From assembly GCF_947507565.1 (NCBI RefSeq), contig NC_089194.1, positions 806,001-870,000 on the forward strand: a stretch of 64,000 nt of DNA, in the 5' to 3' direction. Under the pieces are notes generated by a model. It worked only from the letters and a program-made list of their open reading frames with translations, searched no databases and was not told where the DNA came from. Source of the DNA: Oscarella lobularis (lineage: Eukaryota; Porifera; Homoscleromorpha; Homosclerophorida; Oscarellidae). Of this stretch, positions 11,254 to 22,682 are shown one piece after another. Position numbers and translations under genes: made by a program. Numbering within the stretch: position 1 is the stretch's first letter; each line of letters starts with the position of its first letter.

Positions 11254-13135
11254 ATGGGTGGCAAGAACACTAACTTGTCTGGGTGGCACGCCCGTACTAT
11301 CTTTTCCGCGCCCCAATCTGGCAAACCGATCGCAGAAATGTCGTCGCGAACCCTCAGTCCCTACTTTCGAAGTCTTCCATATCTCGCGAAAGGTCGCTAT
11401 TTGGAGAAACTGGGCATGCTCGGTGTCGATGTCAGCGATCCGTACTCGATGGCCGATAAAGGAACGCCTTCCGCAACCACTGTAGAATGGCCCGCCACTG
11501 CTTACGGCGATATTTACAATTTTTTGATCAATTCCACCAGTTCGTTTACGCGAGAAACCCTAAAAGCCTATAAAAGCATGGAGGGCTATAAATACCTGGC
11601 TTCCGGTTGGGTGACGGACTTGCGCGTCCTAAAGCTCTCTTCTTTTCTTATCACGGCAAAAGTGAGGCACTCGCAGTCGTTGCAAGATCCGTTTTTGCTT
11701 CCGTGGGTTTGTGCCGAAGACAACGGTACCGTTTTATGTGCGCATTGCACTTGCATGGCGGGTCTGGGAGAAGCCTGCTCCCACATAGCTGCTGTTCTGT
11801 TTGCCATTGACGTGAGAAACAGAATTGATGAAGACACATCCTGCACATCGGTGCCATGCTGGTGGACAGATTTGTCGAGCAAAGATGCTTTGTATGCTCC
11901 AACCGCCGAGATTGATTTCACTCATCCTAAACGGAAATTGTATAACAGTGGGGCAAAGACTCGAGCCGTAGAAGTATCTGAACCTTGCCAAAAGCCGTCG
12001 GCGAACGAGCTTGCTGAATTTTATGAGGAACTCGGCGAGTGCAAGAATCCGTCTATACTGTCTTTACAGCCAGCATTTCTCTCGCGCTTTTCATCGCAAA
12101 GCGTACCAGCAATTCTTTCCGATCTGTACAACGACTCCATGGCTAGCTTACCATACACTGACCTGGTGAACGCTGGCGAAGTCATATTTGATGAAATTGA
12201 GGTAGTGTACTGAAGATCACTGCAAAACAATCGAGCAGGAAACTCGAGCTCAATCAAAGAGTCGTCGATGGTTTCTGTACCGTACTGGACGCGTGACTGC
12301 ATCGAACTTTAAAGCTGCTGCTAAAACTAATTCTGAAGCGTCCCTGCCGTCAATATCTCTCATTAAACGTGTCTGCTATCCGGAGATTTATAAATTTTAC
12401 TCTTCGGCAACGTCGTGGGGTATTGATCACGAAGGGCAGGCTCTGGAGCAGTATTCCGAACGAAACTCGTCGTTGCACATGAATTTATTGGTTTCAAAAT
12501 GCGGTTTGATCGTTAATCGTCGGTATGCTCACCTCGGCGCGTCTCCTGACGCATTGATTTCCTGCGATTGTTGCGGAAAAGGCGTTGTCGAAATTAAGTG
12601 CCCTTTCCGATGTAAGGAAGAATCAATCAGGGAGGTCGCTTCAAAGGGAGATTTCTGCTTGAAGGTGTCGTCAAATGGTGAACTGTCCTTAGACACAACC
12701 CACAGTTACTATTATCAAATACAACTCCAGATGTTTCTTTCATCGACGACGTATGGAGATTTTATTGTTTGGGCGCCTGCATCTTTCCACGTTGAGCGAA
12801 TTGCGGTGAACAACGATTTTGTTCGTACTGCTATTGAACGTGTCAACCATTTTTACCTTGTTGGTATAATGCCTGAATTGTTAGGAAAATGGTATACGCG
12901 ACAAAGACCGACGTTGCGACAAGGTGACGATACAGGAGACCAAGACGATGAACAGTACTGCTTCTGCAAAAGAGACGACGTCGAGGGAGATATGATAGAG
13001 TGCGGAAATGGTACCTGTATTATCCAGTGGTTTCATTTGCGATGCCTACGTATGTCAAAGGTTCCAAAAGGTAAATGGTATTGCCCCGAGTGCCGGCAAA
13101 GCAGATCTTCAAAGAAAAAGACACTTTCCAAATAG
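11254..13135 (+). CDS. SWIM zinc finger / YqaJ exonuclease / PHD finger protein of the ISL2EU element (frameshifted)
   Basis: The first part (11254-12213, 319 residues) carries a SWIM-type finger around residues 160-190 (CTCMAGLGEACSHIAAVLFA). The second part reads from about 12217 to 13135: EQETRAQSKSRRWFLYRTGR, then the YqaJ core with GIDHEGQALEQY, LGASPDALISCDCCGKG, VVEIKCPF and YYYQIQLQMF, the acidic/Lys residues expected of a lambda-exonuclease-like fold. A C-terminal PHD finger follows (YCFCKRDD to WYCPEC, C4HC3 spacing). The halves lie in different frames: TGA at 12211-12213 ends the first, and dropping one base just before it joins them as VVYEDHCKTIEQET. This may be a mutation, a sequence error, or programmed shifting. 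The likely role is accessory nuclease/DNA binding in transposition. Confidence 0.8.
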
Positions 13136-13155
13136 CAATACATTAACATGCATAC

Positions 13156-14664
13156 TCAAACCGCAGGAATAATAGATTCGCAACAGTTGCATAGTGCGCA
13201 ACCTACAAAGGCTATTTTGTCCAGAGTACTCACACCCGAACCGTCGGTACACTTGATGAATTCGATCGGGACGGTGGAGCTTAGAATAGTGTATTTTCCT
13301 CGTAGAAGGGAGATTGCTCGCTCAATGTGGATTCTGACACGCGATAGCTTTCTCGCTAGATCCACATCTTCTTTCGGAAGTTGTTTTCGACCCTTTGTAA
13401 AAGGCGGAATCTTCAGGACTGCCCCGTAGGATCCGACCGATTGCGCGATATTGAAGCCTCTGTCCGCTAACAGTTCATCGCCCGGCAGAAGTTTACGTAA
13501 AATGCCACATTGCTCAGTCAAATATTTATCTGACGTTCTGCCGCCCCAGCCTCTTGATATGAACGTGATGACTCCGGTAGGACAAATAGAAATTAAAAAT
13601 TTGACTGTTTGATGATGCTTGTAGTTTGAATACGACTGTGCTTTAGCTTTAAGGTCGCTTGGTCGTTCTGCGAAAACTTCAAAACAGTCTATGATGGCGA
13701 TGCATCGCGGGAAGGAGCTCTTGAATTGCCTTGGCAGCACTTGACGCAATATTTCCTGATCAGGCCATTGAACGAGAGGACTTAATCGAATATACAAGAT
13801 ATTAAGCCATCTATGAAAGTATCGGCTGAATGTTGTCTGGTCAACATTCAGTCTGTAAGCAATATCCTGATTTGTCAAATTCAGCCTCAGTTTGCTGAGA
13901 ACGGCAACAAACTGGCTAAATAGAGGAACAGCATACGTTGACGAATTTGCATCGAGGGAACGAGATGCCAGTCTAAACACAGCATGGAGATGCCTATAAC
14001 ATGGCAATCCTGTATAAAATTTAACTCTGTCATGGTCGTTGCTGAGACGTTCTTGCGAGAAGTCGGAAACTGCAGAGTCTTTGAGGAGCTGCATTTCTTG
14101 CCGCATTTGATTGCACTCATCCAGTGCTGATTGAATGTCCTCACCAGACATATCAGTCTGAGTCCCCACCGAGATACATTCTTTGTTTAAGTCGTCGACA
14201 GTTCCGCCCAATCTCAACAAAGCGGAGGCGGCGCGATGTGCCTCTTCTGCAGCTTCTTCAGCAGCCGCTCTGGAACGGGTGAAAGCACGCTCTCTTTGTT
14301 CTTGACGCCTCACTTTCGCCGCCTTCTGTTGCGCAGCGGCGTTGCGCAGACGAACTTCTGTACAGGAGACGCGACGCTCGTATGAATGGACGTTCGCCAA
14401 TTGCGCGGCCTTCGCAGGGCTAGACGTGAATGTAAAGACACTAGGAACGTAATCGGGCGAAAGTGGATCTTTCGATCGCTTGCCCGAAACGAAATGACGA
14501 GAGCAGACATAGCTGTACTCAGTCGGTTGCCAACTAACACGTCGTATGGCCTGCACCCATCGTTTTCGTAACTCTGTACCTTCAGGTGGAAACCTGTAGA
14601 AGCTCAGTTTCGATCGAGGAACACAGCGCGACGTGCAGTTCACTGCGCAACAGGACTTCACCAT
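13156..14664 (-). CDS. THAP-domain DDE transposase (DDE_Tnp_4 type) of the ISL2EU element
   Basis: 502 residues from the chosen start MVKSCCAVNC, which matches the usual opening of a THAP finger; another in-frame ATG lies 24 bases upstream (14688). The THAP C2CH finger shows C-C, FYRFP, the conserved Trp, CSRHF and DYVPSVF in the first 85 residues. An Ala/Glu/Arg-rich likely coiled coil follows, then a helix-turn-helix-like segment (LTNQDIAYRLNVDQTTFSRY). The catalytic core has IIDCFE, LPGDELLADRGF and VRIHIERAI, giving a plausible D-D-E triad. It is uninterrupted, so a complete transposase is encoded. The enzyme would bind the inverted ends in the nucleus and catalyse cut-and-paste movement. 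Confidence 0.88.
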   Translation of the reverse strand: MVKSCCAVNCTSRCVPRSKLSFYRFPPEGTELRKRWVQAIRRVSWQPTEYSYVCSRHFVSGKRSKDPLSPDYVPSVFTFTSSPAKAAQLANVHSYERRVSCTEVRLRNAAAQQKAAKVRRQEQRERAFTRSRAAAEEAAEEAHRAASALLRLGGTVDDLNKECISVGTQTDMSGEDIQSALDECNQMRQEMQLLKDSAVSDFSQERLSNDHDRVKFYTGLPCYRHLHAVFRLASRSLDANSSTYAVPLFSQFVAVLSKLRLNLTNQDIAYRLNVDQTTFSRYFHRWLNILYIRLSPLVQWPDQEILRQVLPRQFKSSFPRCIAIIDCFEVFAERPSDLKAKAQSYSNYKHHQTVKFLISICPTGVITFISRGWGGRTSDKYLTEQCGILRKLLPGDELLADRGFNIAQSVGSYGAVLKIPPFTKGRKQLPKEDVDLARKLSRVRIHIERAISLLRGKYTILSSTVPIEFIKCTDGSGVSTLDKIAFVGCALCNCCESIIPAV

Positions 14665-14868
14665 GCCACCCACTAAAGGCGTCGACAACAGGTCACGTGG
14701 TATTGTGACGCGTCATGCACAAGCCCTATAGGAACGACTGTAATTCTGTCGCCTATTGCCGCCAATTTAGACGAAAGGAGTAGTAGAGTTGAAGTCAAGC
14801 AGAACCGTAGTGAAGATGATCTACTAAGCGATAAGAGAGCAAAGATGATCCGCTTTTATTCTTACTGA

Positions 14869-15329
14869 ATATATAGTGATAGGCCCGTCTCTTCTCAAAC
14901 GATCGTACGAGTTGCGCTTCTTTAAGGAAGTTTTGTTCGTTTTAACTCAATTAACACTCACTGCTCATAAAACTTTTCAAAAAGAAATGTCTTTTGCACT
15001 GGCCCAACGTTTTCACCAATTTCACTAATTAATTCAATTTCTCATTTTAGAGCCTCAGTTTTTTCAGATACCCACAGTTCAGTCGAGAACGAAGAGAGCA
15101 GGAGCGCTCGTTTGTCATCAATGACGAAAAGTCCTAATGACGTTGATAGCTGGTAGTCAATACCTCTTTTCCTTGTCAAAGTTTCTGCACTTTCCTCTGC
15201 GTGTAGCTCATCGTATGAGTCTGCTCTCGAAGAAATTCCGTTCGCATCTACGCAAGCGTACACGACGCTCATTCGTTCAAAATTTTGTATTTTAATTTTT
15301 TTTTTGTTTTCGACGCTTTCAGCGCAACA
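14869..15329. other. Stretch between the split host gene and the helicase gene
   Basis: About 460 bases. A minus frame (15042-15377) overlaps the helicase start and has no recognisable motif. A pyrimidine run and TTTCAG at about 15316-15322 just before the helicase ATG look like a splice acceptor, so an upstream 5' exon may exist here. Confidence 0.4.
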
Positions 15330-18300
15330 ATGTCGGCGCAAGAGATTGATTCTGCCGCCGAAGCTAACAATAAACATGACGTTCTGTCATCGTCGCCACT
15401 TTCCGACGTTCTTGAACGATGCGTTAAGGAACTCCAGCTTACAACAACTTTAGACGAAACGCAGTTGGAAGCGGTGAAGCACTCTCTTTCGAATCGCGTT
15501 GCTATCATTCAGGTGTCATCAAGGCTCTTGCGCATGCATATTTTTGACACGTTTGTGTTAAATTCTGTAGGGTCCTCCAGGAACAGGAAAGTCTTTCGTC
15601 GGAGCGAAAATTGTTCAACTTCTTTCTTCTGTCCTTCGATCAAAAGGCTGCTTCGATCCTATCTTGGTGGCCTATAAATGCGTCAAAAAGACACCTGGCA
15701 GCTTGACTGGTTTTGACCTTTTAGGTTTTAACATACAAGAATCACTCATTGGACAAATTTTTGGAAGACTGTTTGTCATTTTCGTCTGATATTGTTCGGG
15801 TTGGTGGTAGAAGCCAGAGCGAAGATTTGAAAAAAATGACCTTAGCAGAAGTATATTTTCGCATATAATTGGGTTTCGCTTATAAGTTACTTTTCCGCGC
15901 AGCGTCGACAAAGTGAAAGGGGATCACGAAAGACTTCAGGTAAACTTTATTCCTCGCTGAAATCGAGCGGATTTGAAGTGACCCGTCTGCTCAAACAACT
16001 TTCTTGTCATTTCTCTTTCTTCTCTTTGTCTGACTTCCTTGACGTGAGTCGACGACTCCTTTTCGTTTCACTGTTTATTCTGAAAGTTATTTTGCAGTGC
16101 ATTAATTGGAACCAGCTCAAGCAATTTTGCTCTGGCGCTCCGAAGAAATACCAAAATAGGGATCTAATTAAGTTCATTGATGATACTGCATATGATGATG
16201 AAGATGGCAACATGACCGACAGCGATCGCATCAATCTTCTTCAAAACGATGCCTCCGCTTCACGTACGTATGAGTCAATATTTTCTTGATAAATTAAATA
16301 GGGCGGTGTAGATCTTTGGCGGTTATTTTATAACTGGAAACCGCCTGACCGCAGTTTCAGTGAAATACGCCACAAAGACGGCCGATGTGTTTATTTAGGA
16401 ACACGTTTTGCTAATAGCAGGTTTCCTCTCCTGATAAATCTATGTTTTTTTCTAACGAAAGCTTATAAGCTCTTTCAATGATACTGATCTTCGAGATGAA
16501 TTGGATGATGAAAGCGACGAAGAGGAAATGATATCAGAAGTAGCTGCACATTATCCGTCTGGAAGGTCTTGGCTAGATCCCAATCATGGCTATGTTGCTA
16601 TACATGATAATGAGCTTGCCAAAGATGATCAGAAGCTACGTGTCAAAATTCCCAACATCAAAAGTACAGTTGATAAAACCTATCAGTTCTGCTACGCCAG
16701 TAATTAGCAAATGCAACCACTCTGTAGCTAGTCTGATTAGAAATGAAAATCTTCGCTTATAGGCATTCTGCATGCAGAAAAAAAGCTGTATTTTTTAAGT
16801 ACCAAAAGAAGACTTATAGCCTATTCTTTCCTTTCCATTTTGTTTAAACATTTTATTGTTTTAGTTGTAGTCGACAAATTTGAAGAGGCATGCCTGACGC
16901 AGTCAGAGGATTTGTGGTCTTTGCAGTTGCACAATAGAGCAAAGCTTATTTGCTATTGGAGAAGGAAATTTTTAAATCGTCTTCCAATCACAGACAGTCT
17001 CAACCATTTCAGTATTCAGGTAGGTTTGCATCTTTTCAATTAATCTCCTAACTAATGCCACCAACTTCCTAGCGCGATAAGTGGGAGCAAACTCTTGAAA
17101 AACTTGATGCGAGCGCTTGCCGTAAAGCCGACATTGTCGGCATGACAATTACTGGAGCATCAATTCACCACACACTAATTGGTCAGTTTCTTGTTCTAAA
17201 AGTCGTGATTTCCTACGTTTCGTTCAGAGTCGATATCTCCATCTGTTGTTGTTGTTGAAGAAGCTGCCGAAATTTTAGAATCCCAGCTCGTTGCGGCGCT
17301 TCCGAAGACTGTCAAGCATTTGATCATGTTGGGAGATCACCAGCAGCTTCGAGGGCTCGTTCAGTGCGACGCTCTTCGACGTCATAACCTCATAGACAAG
17401 TCAATGTTTGAGCGCCTCATTGAAGGTAAACTTCCGTCCGTTCAGTTGGGGTACCAGTGTCGAATGCGAGAGGAGTTTGTCGAGACTTTTCGACATCTCT
17501 ATCCGCACCTCAAAAGCAACGTTGAGGTAAATGATTATTTTTTCATCTTTGAGATGTCGCTACTACTACTCTATTCCCAGCTGGTAAAAAAGAATAAACC
17601 TCCACGATGCATCGGATCAAGCATGTTCTTCTGGACGCACTCTCAACCCGAAGAGGGAGGTTCTTCGTCTCGAAGCAAGAAAAACAAAGTCGAAGTCATA
17701 GAAATTCTAAGAGTAATGGACGCTCTTCTTCATGAACAGTTTGATCCACGAAGCATTACAATCTTGACAACCTATCTTGAGCAGGCATGCACTACAGTCG
17801 TCAGGCTGCATATACAACCCCTCATTTCTAACTCTCTGTACCTGTTTATAGTTGCGAGAGATGCGAAAAAATCTTGCCCATCATTACCGGAATAAAAAAG
17901 ACGTTGCGACTCAAATTGTTACATCCACGGTGGACAGATACCAGGTAACCGGCGGCAGTTGATATATATTTTTAACTTATATAGTCTTTATTTGGCGAAA
18001 TTGAAGGGAAAGGAAAATGACGTCGTCCTCATTTCTCTCGTGCGATCAAATGCAGAAGGTCGCATTGGCTTTTTGAAGGCTGCAAATCGAATGTGCGTAG
18101 CGGCTTCTCGAGCTAAATGTGGAATGTACTTTTTTGGAAACGGTGACATGTTAGCAAAAAAATCTCGTTTTTGGAGTGTAAGAAGTTACTTTAATTTTGA
18201 CTATTCACATTTTCTATGTACCAGGAACTCATATCGGTTTTTCAAAGAAAAAGATTGTATGGCACCCAGTTTCCTTTTCATTGTCCACGGCATCCCAATA

Positions 18301-20547
18301 TTGATGTATATAGTATTTGTAGACGCATAAAACTAGACGAAAGCAAAAATTACTTTTATAGGTTCGAAAAGACGGTCGATGTGTTGAAAAATGCTACGAA
18401 CAAATGCGTTGCGGCCATATCTGCAAGTACGTCGACTGCAGACGTTTTGCTTGCTGTCTCACAAAGGAAAAACGATTTGTTTATAATTAGGTCTGATTGT
18501 CACCCTGAAGACAGGCACGGCTCTTGCAAAGAATGGATCACATTTTCTTGCAAACGTTGCGGAAGCTTTCTTGAGAAACAGTGCTATCAGAACGAGCTAG
18601 ATATCAAATGCAGGTTATTACTTGATGGGCAACGTGAACGGAGACCGTTTGTTTACCATGTTGTATAGAAATATCATTTTCGATCGATTTGCTTCGTGTG
18701 GTCACGAAAGGGAGCGGAAGTGTTTTGAGAGGCTTTCAGAGCTGAATTGCACTGAACCGTGTGTTAGCAGATGCAAAAAATTCCAAGTTCTCATTTGTTC
18801 TTATGCAGTTGCGAAAAGACGTTGTTTTGTGGTCATCGATGTTTGAAGCGATGCAGTGAACCATGTCGAGGTTCAGGAGCATGCAAGCAGTGCGAGAAGG
18901 AGGCCATTTTACTGTCAATAAAAGTAGTGACAATTTTGTCAGCTCCTCAGGAAATCAAATGTCAGTTTACTTTGTGTATGTAACGCTTTAGAGAGAAAGC
19001 CGTGCTGAAGAAAAATCAAAGGAAATTAAAAGAGAGTGCAAAAAGAGTTTGCAAAACTTTTCTCAGTTGTCGACGCCTAATACTTCTGAAATTCGTAAAA
19101 CGGAAAAACCTGAAGCGTACGCCGAGATTGAACAGCAGGTAAACTGCATTTTGCTAAAGCGCAAACTTACGCTTGTTCTATCAAGTTGAGCAATTTTTTG
19201 CCTATTTCCGGAGAAGAAAAAGTCACTGTTAGTTTGCTGAAATCAATTACGAACGCTAGGCTTGAAAAGCAGAGGCTTAAGTTGACGTTGGCTTTGCAAC
19301 AGGCGACTGATTTTAGCTATCAATTTTTGCTTCTCAAAGAAACAGAGAAAGACAGAGTCCAGAAATATGGAATAAGTAGTCTTCCTAAACAAGAGGCGAG
19401 GATCAGCGCGAGAGTGTCACTTTTGCCATTCTTATTGAATTTAAGCAGAGAATATGGACAGAAAAGATTCGAAGCAGATTTAACAGAAAAGACATAGCAG
19501 CAAATGCGTTATATGCGGTTAGATTCAGGGTCCGCAAAGGAAAAATGAAAAGGTGAGCAAAACCAATCGTAGTTCAAGGGCCATTTGATTTCTGTCATTC
19601 AGGTGCAAATCAGAAGATGACGCTTGGAAAGCAGTTCGAGATAAAGAAGTGGACAGTTTGTTGTCAACTATATTACCTTAGGTTGTTACCTTCTCTGCAG
19701 AGCTGCGATTCGGCATCATGGACTACGGAAAGAGGAGAAGAGCATTTTGTTCTACGGTGTCCATATATGGTATGCACTTGGGCTGAAATGGTAGTTTGTC
19801 GGTATTTATCGCATTAGGCGCTACCTGAACTGGTCATCAATTTTTTTGTTGATACCACACTGCCTGGAATTACCATTGATCCTACTGTTTTAGAAAGAAG
19901 ACCCCTTACCGTTTGCCAGACACTATAGACGATCTTCTTTATCGAAAAGCTGAGGCTCAGGTTAATTATCTTTAAGCTATTTCATTCGTTATCTTCCAGC
20001 GTTCTTATAGTTCTTACGAATGGCCAGCCAACGCACATTTAAGGTTTCTAGAGTGGAACTGATTAACAACGGACGTCTGAATAAGCGCTACAAAGAGAAA
20101 AAAGAAAGCTTTTCACATTTGGGAAAGACTCTAGACGAGGAATTCGTTTTTCACGGTACACCAGGTACGTACGCGCGTTGCTTATAAACCTGTACTTTCT
20201 GTCAAAAGGTTACTAGACGAAGTTATAGCAAAAATTGCAGAGGAAGGTTTTAAAATTGGTGGCGTAGACGTTGAAAAGCGAACAGGAGATTTGTTCGGCA
20301 CAGGAGTTTAGTAAGCTCGGTTTCTTCGTATATACGTGGTATCAACTCATTTTTGCTAAGCGCTGCACAAGATCCTGTAACGGCAATGGGCTATGCCATG
20401 AATTCAAAAAAGGTGATTCTGGCGCTAATTCTAAAAGGCGACCGTGGAGTTGACTATGATTTTGGAGCAAACAGACAAATTTTTGTTCTCAAAGATTCGT
20501 CACAAATCGTTCCAAGATATGTTGTTCACTTCGAAAAATCTGACTAA
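15330..20547 (+). CDS. NFX1-type zinc-finger SF1 helicase (ZNFX1-like) apparently continuing into a PARP catalytic domain
   Basis: About 25 exons, roughly 1,200 residues if one gene. Starting at MSAQEID (15330), the helicase shows TLDETQLEAVKHSLSNRVAI, GPPGTGKSFVGAKIV split by an intron (Walker A), LTYKNHSLDKFLEDCL, VGMTITGAS, VVVEEAAE (Walker B), MLGDHQQLRGL, and QG-type motif V/VI (NDVVLISLVRSN, NRMCVAASRAK). After about 18360 come cysteine-rich NFX1 fingers (GRCVEKCYEQMRCGHICKY; CEKTLFCGHRCLKRCSEPC). From about 19600 exons lead without an obvious gap into a PARP domain: VELINNGRLNKRY, EEFVFHGT, a GTGVY tyrosine split by an intron, and QIVPRYVVHF. Human ZNFX1 is an RNA helicase and dsRNA sensor without PARP. 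Reading-frame breaks near 19400 and 19930 leave open two adjacent genes or a partly damaged one. Confidence 0.65.
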
Positions 20548-20743
20548 TTTTTTATGTTAGGTGAATTTAGGTGTTCCTCAAAATCTTGCTTCCTTTCTCA
20601 TTTAGTTTCAAGTACGTGTTTTTCCTTTGCTGGCAAACAGTGAAGAATCTTGTTTTATCTTTATCGTTCTCTGTACTACTGTATGTAACCTTTTGTCACG
20701 TGCCCATCTATAAAGGAATGTGAGCATGCGTAACTGAGGCAAA

Positions 20744-22140
20744 ATGAACGCCGAAGATTTTGCTGCTCGGCTCGTCGCTTCTTTGCAAGGACAGGGCGAG
20801 AAAAAGAACAAGGACTGGTGGGAGAAGTATCTTAAGCACGTAATAAGTTTTCACGGCATTCCAATGGCGAAACTACGAGCATTGGTCGACTCGTTCTGGT
20901 CGAAGTCGTCCCTCGGCTCGTCGTCGTCAATTGAGCTGAAGAAAGACGTTGCTTTCGAACTCTGGAAGTGCAAATTTTCCGAAGAAAAGCTCTCCGGCAC
21001 GCTGATCTACGAAAAACTCGTTTCCGAACTGACTCTCGACGACGTGGCGAAGTATTTCGCGACGGCACTGCGAGCAGGATATTTGTGCGATTGGAACAAC
21101 GTCGATTGGCTATGCATGAAGGTTCTCGGTCGGCTCGTTGCTCGTGGGCGTGACTTCTGCGAAGCGATAGCTCATTGGACGATGAACGACGCCGAGCCTA
21201 TTTGGCTGCGAAGGGCGGGAGTTGTCGCCTTTGTCTGGATTGCTTCGAAGAGGAATTACGAAGGCTTCGCTGAGCTCGTTTTGACGGCAGCCGCAAATAA
21301 TTTGAAGAGTCAAGAGAGGTTCGAATAATATGCATATGCACACATAGACCATAAACTACGTATATTATGAGCCCACTCTCTTCTCCAAGCAAGAGATTTA
21401 ATAAATGATTAAGCTATAGAAGTATTTGTAGCGTGAGCGCGCGCACCAATAAGCGATTAATTAAGCATCATATTCGTTGCAGCATTTTTTTAGGGTAGGC
21501 TTATGCTTTATACATCACACGTAATCTACGTAGCATAAGTCTATTCCTGTCTATATGACAGAAGTTTTGGTAGTATAAGCCCGTGGCCCATGCTTATGCA
21601 CTCTGCTGTAAACTCATATTAATTGCAAAAGATACAATGTACGTACAGAGAAACACAAGTACAATTCTCAGCTTCACGCAAATGTAGATGATTCGTGTGT
21701 GTACAGTTAATAATTCTGCATGTAACAGCTTCACGTATCACTTGTTTTAATCATGACGATGTGCTTGTGCTTATACAGCAGATTTCTCTAAACTTTCTCT
21801 CGCTCTATTATTAGCACATTGCTGTGACATTGCTGTGACAATGTCGCTCGTTCCACAGTCCTTAGCAGGGCACTCAGGTTGCACTTGCTGTGTACATCTA
21901 CTGCTCTCTTATTATAGATTTATCCAAACAGGTACCGGATGGACATTGAGAGAGCTGGGAAAGGCTTCTCAAGAGAAAGTTGTGCTGTTCATCGAAGAGC
22001 GCGTACAGAATTTTACTAGGGAGGGCGTGCGGTATGCTGTAGAAAAGATGCCGGCAAAAGTGAAGCAAAAGCTTCTGCGCTTGCACCAAGAACAATTTTC
22101 CAAGTCAAAGAGGGCAAAGTTGAGGGACGAGGAGGTATGA
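20744..22140 (+). CDS. AlkD-like DNA alkylation repair glycosylase (HEAT-like repeat)
   Basis: Two exons, 20744-21318 and 21918-22140, joined in phase 2 (AG|GTTCGA donor, TTATAG acceptor) to give 265 residues. Family features: KDWWEKYLKHVISFHGIPM near the N terminus, the conserved W-N-N-V-D-W aspartate segment (CDWNNVDWLCMKVLG), WLRRAGVVAF with the conserved Arg, and FIQTGTGWTLRELGKAS plus TREGVRYAVEKMP at the C-terminal end. AlkD-type enzymes remove alkylated purines in the nucleus using stacked helical repeats. A long intron of about 600 bases is AT-rich with a small inverted repeat near 21500-21545. The length is close to the bacterial family norm with a short basic tail. It sits about 200 bases after the PARP stop, same strand. 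Confidence 0.85.
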
Positions 22141-22682
22141 GCAGTTTGGGTCAGAAAAGTAGGTACCGTTCCAGTAGTGCAATATTGAGCGTTCACTGAC
22201 ATCTGCATGTTTTTAGGCGTTTTTTTCGCTGCGCCCTTAGTACTGGTTTGGCAAATGAAGCTAGTTCAAGTGTTTGGGGTGTGCTTCTACCTGCTGCTTT
22301 CTAATTCTGACGCATTTAGAGTTGTTTCTTTACCTAATCTACTGAATCAAGAGTTCCCTCTGTATGAGACTTCGAATTCTTTAGAACGGATGCGTAATTC
22401 GGCACATTTTCAATGTAGTTTCTACAAAAGCAAATACTCTTGTCTTGACTTTTTAGTTGGCGGTACTTAAGGACCGAATTCGTGACAGCTGCTGTTCTAA
22501 ACAGGGTCTTGCTACGCTTCTTCAGCGCTGTGTTATTAATACTTAATGGCATACGGCTTTGACTTTCTCCTTTTTATTGAAAGGGCTTGCTCACACAGAC
22601 AAGTACTCCCAAGACTCTCGCCTACGACCGTCCCGTTCTGCCTACTTTACCAAATTAAGACTACAAATTAGTTCACGTGCAT
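22141..22682. other. Convergent intergenic stretch
   Basis: Lies between the 3' ends of the AlkD-like (plus) and STAND (minus) genes. The 87-codon plus frame at 22207-22470 begins with a hydrophobic stretch but has no homology I recognise and no coding context. Confidence 0.4.

Larger units (their letters stand above)
11221..14727. mobile_element. Complete ISL2EU-type DNA transposon (PIF/Harbinger-related), 3507 bp
   Basis: The ends are inverted: AGGGCTTGTGCATGACG at the left and its complement at the right, then diverging by a small indel before TCAC. The dinucleotide AT flanks both ends (11219-11220, 14728-14729). As I recall, ISL2EU elements carry short AT duplications and two genes, one YqaJ-type nuclease and one DDE transposase, often with a THAP domain. 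Both genes are present here, convergent and 20 bases apart (11254-13135 plus, 13156-14664 minus). The transposase is uninterrupted. Family assignment rests on gene content, ends and target duplication, not on a database match. Confidence 0.85.
11019..14868 (+). pseudogene. Small lysine/arginine-rich host gene interrupted by an ISL2EU transposon
   Basis: Exon 1 (11019-11081) encodes MRANSSRRKRGRKAEPADDN followed by D and ends at a GTGAGA donor. Exon 2 begins at 11135 after a GCAG acceptor and is cut at 11220 by the transposon. If the element and one AT target copy are removed, the frame continues without a break from 14730 to a TGA at 14866-14868: 86 plus 139 bases, exactly 75 codons. The restored product would be about 95 residues, strongly basic at the N terminus, with no domain I recognise. 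In the present allele, reading into the transposon gives a premature stop about 35 bases in. Further exons cannot be excluded. Whether it was a real gene before the insertion is inference from the frame. Confidence 0.5.

Noticed and set aside
22207-22470. Small membrane protein (MFLGVFFAAPLVLVWQMKLV...)
   Set aside because: Lies between two convergent 3' ends, has no start context, partner exon or recognisable family.
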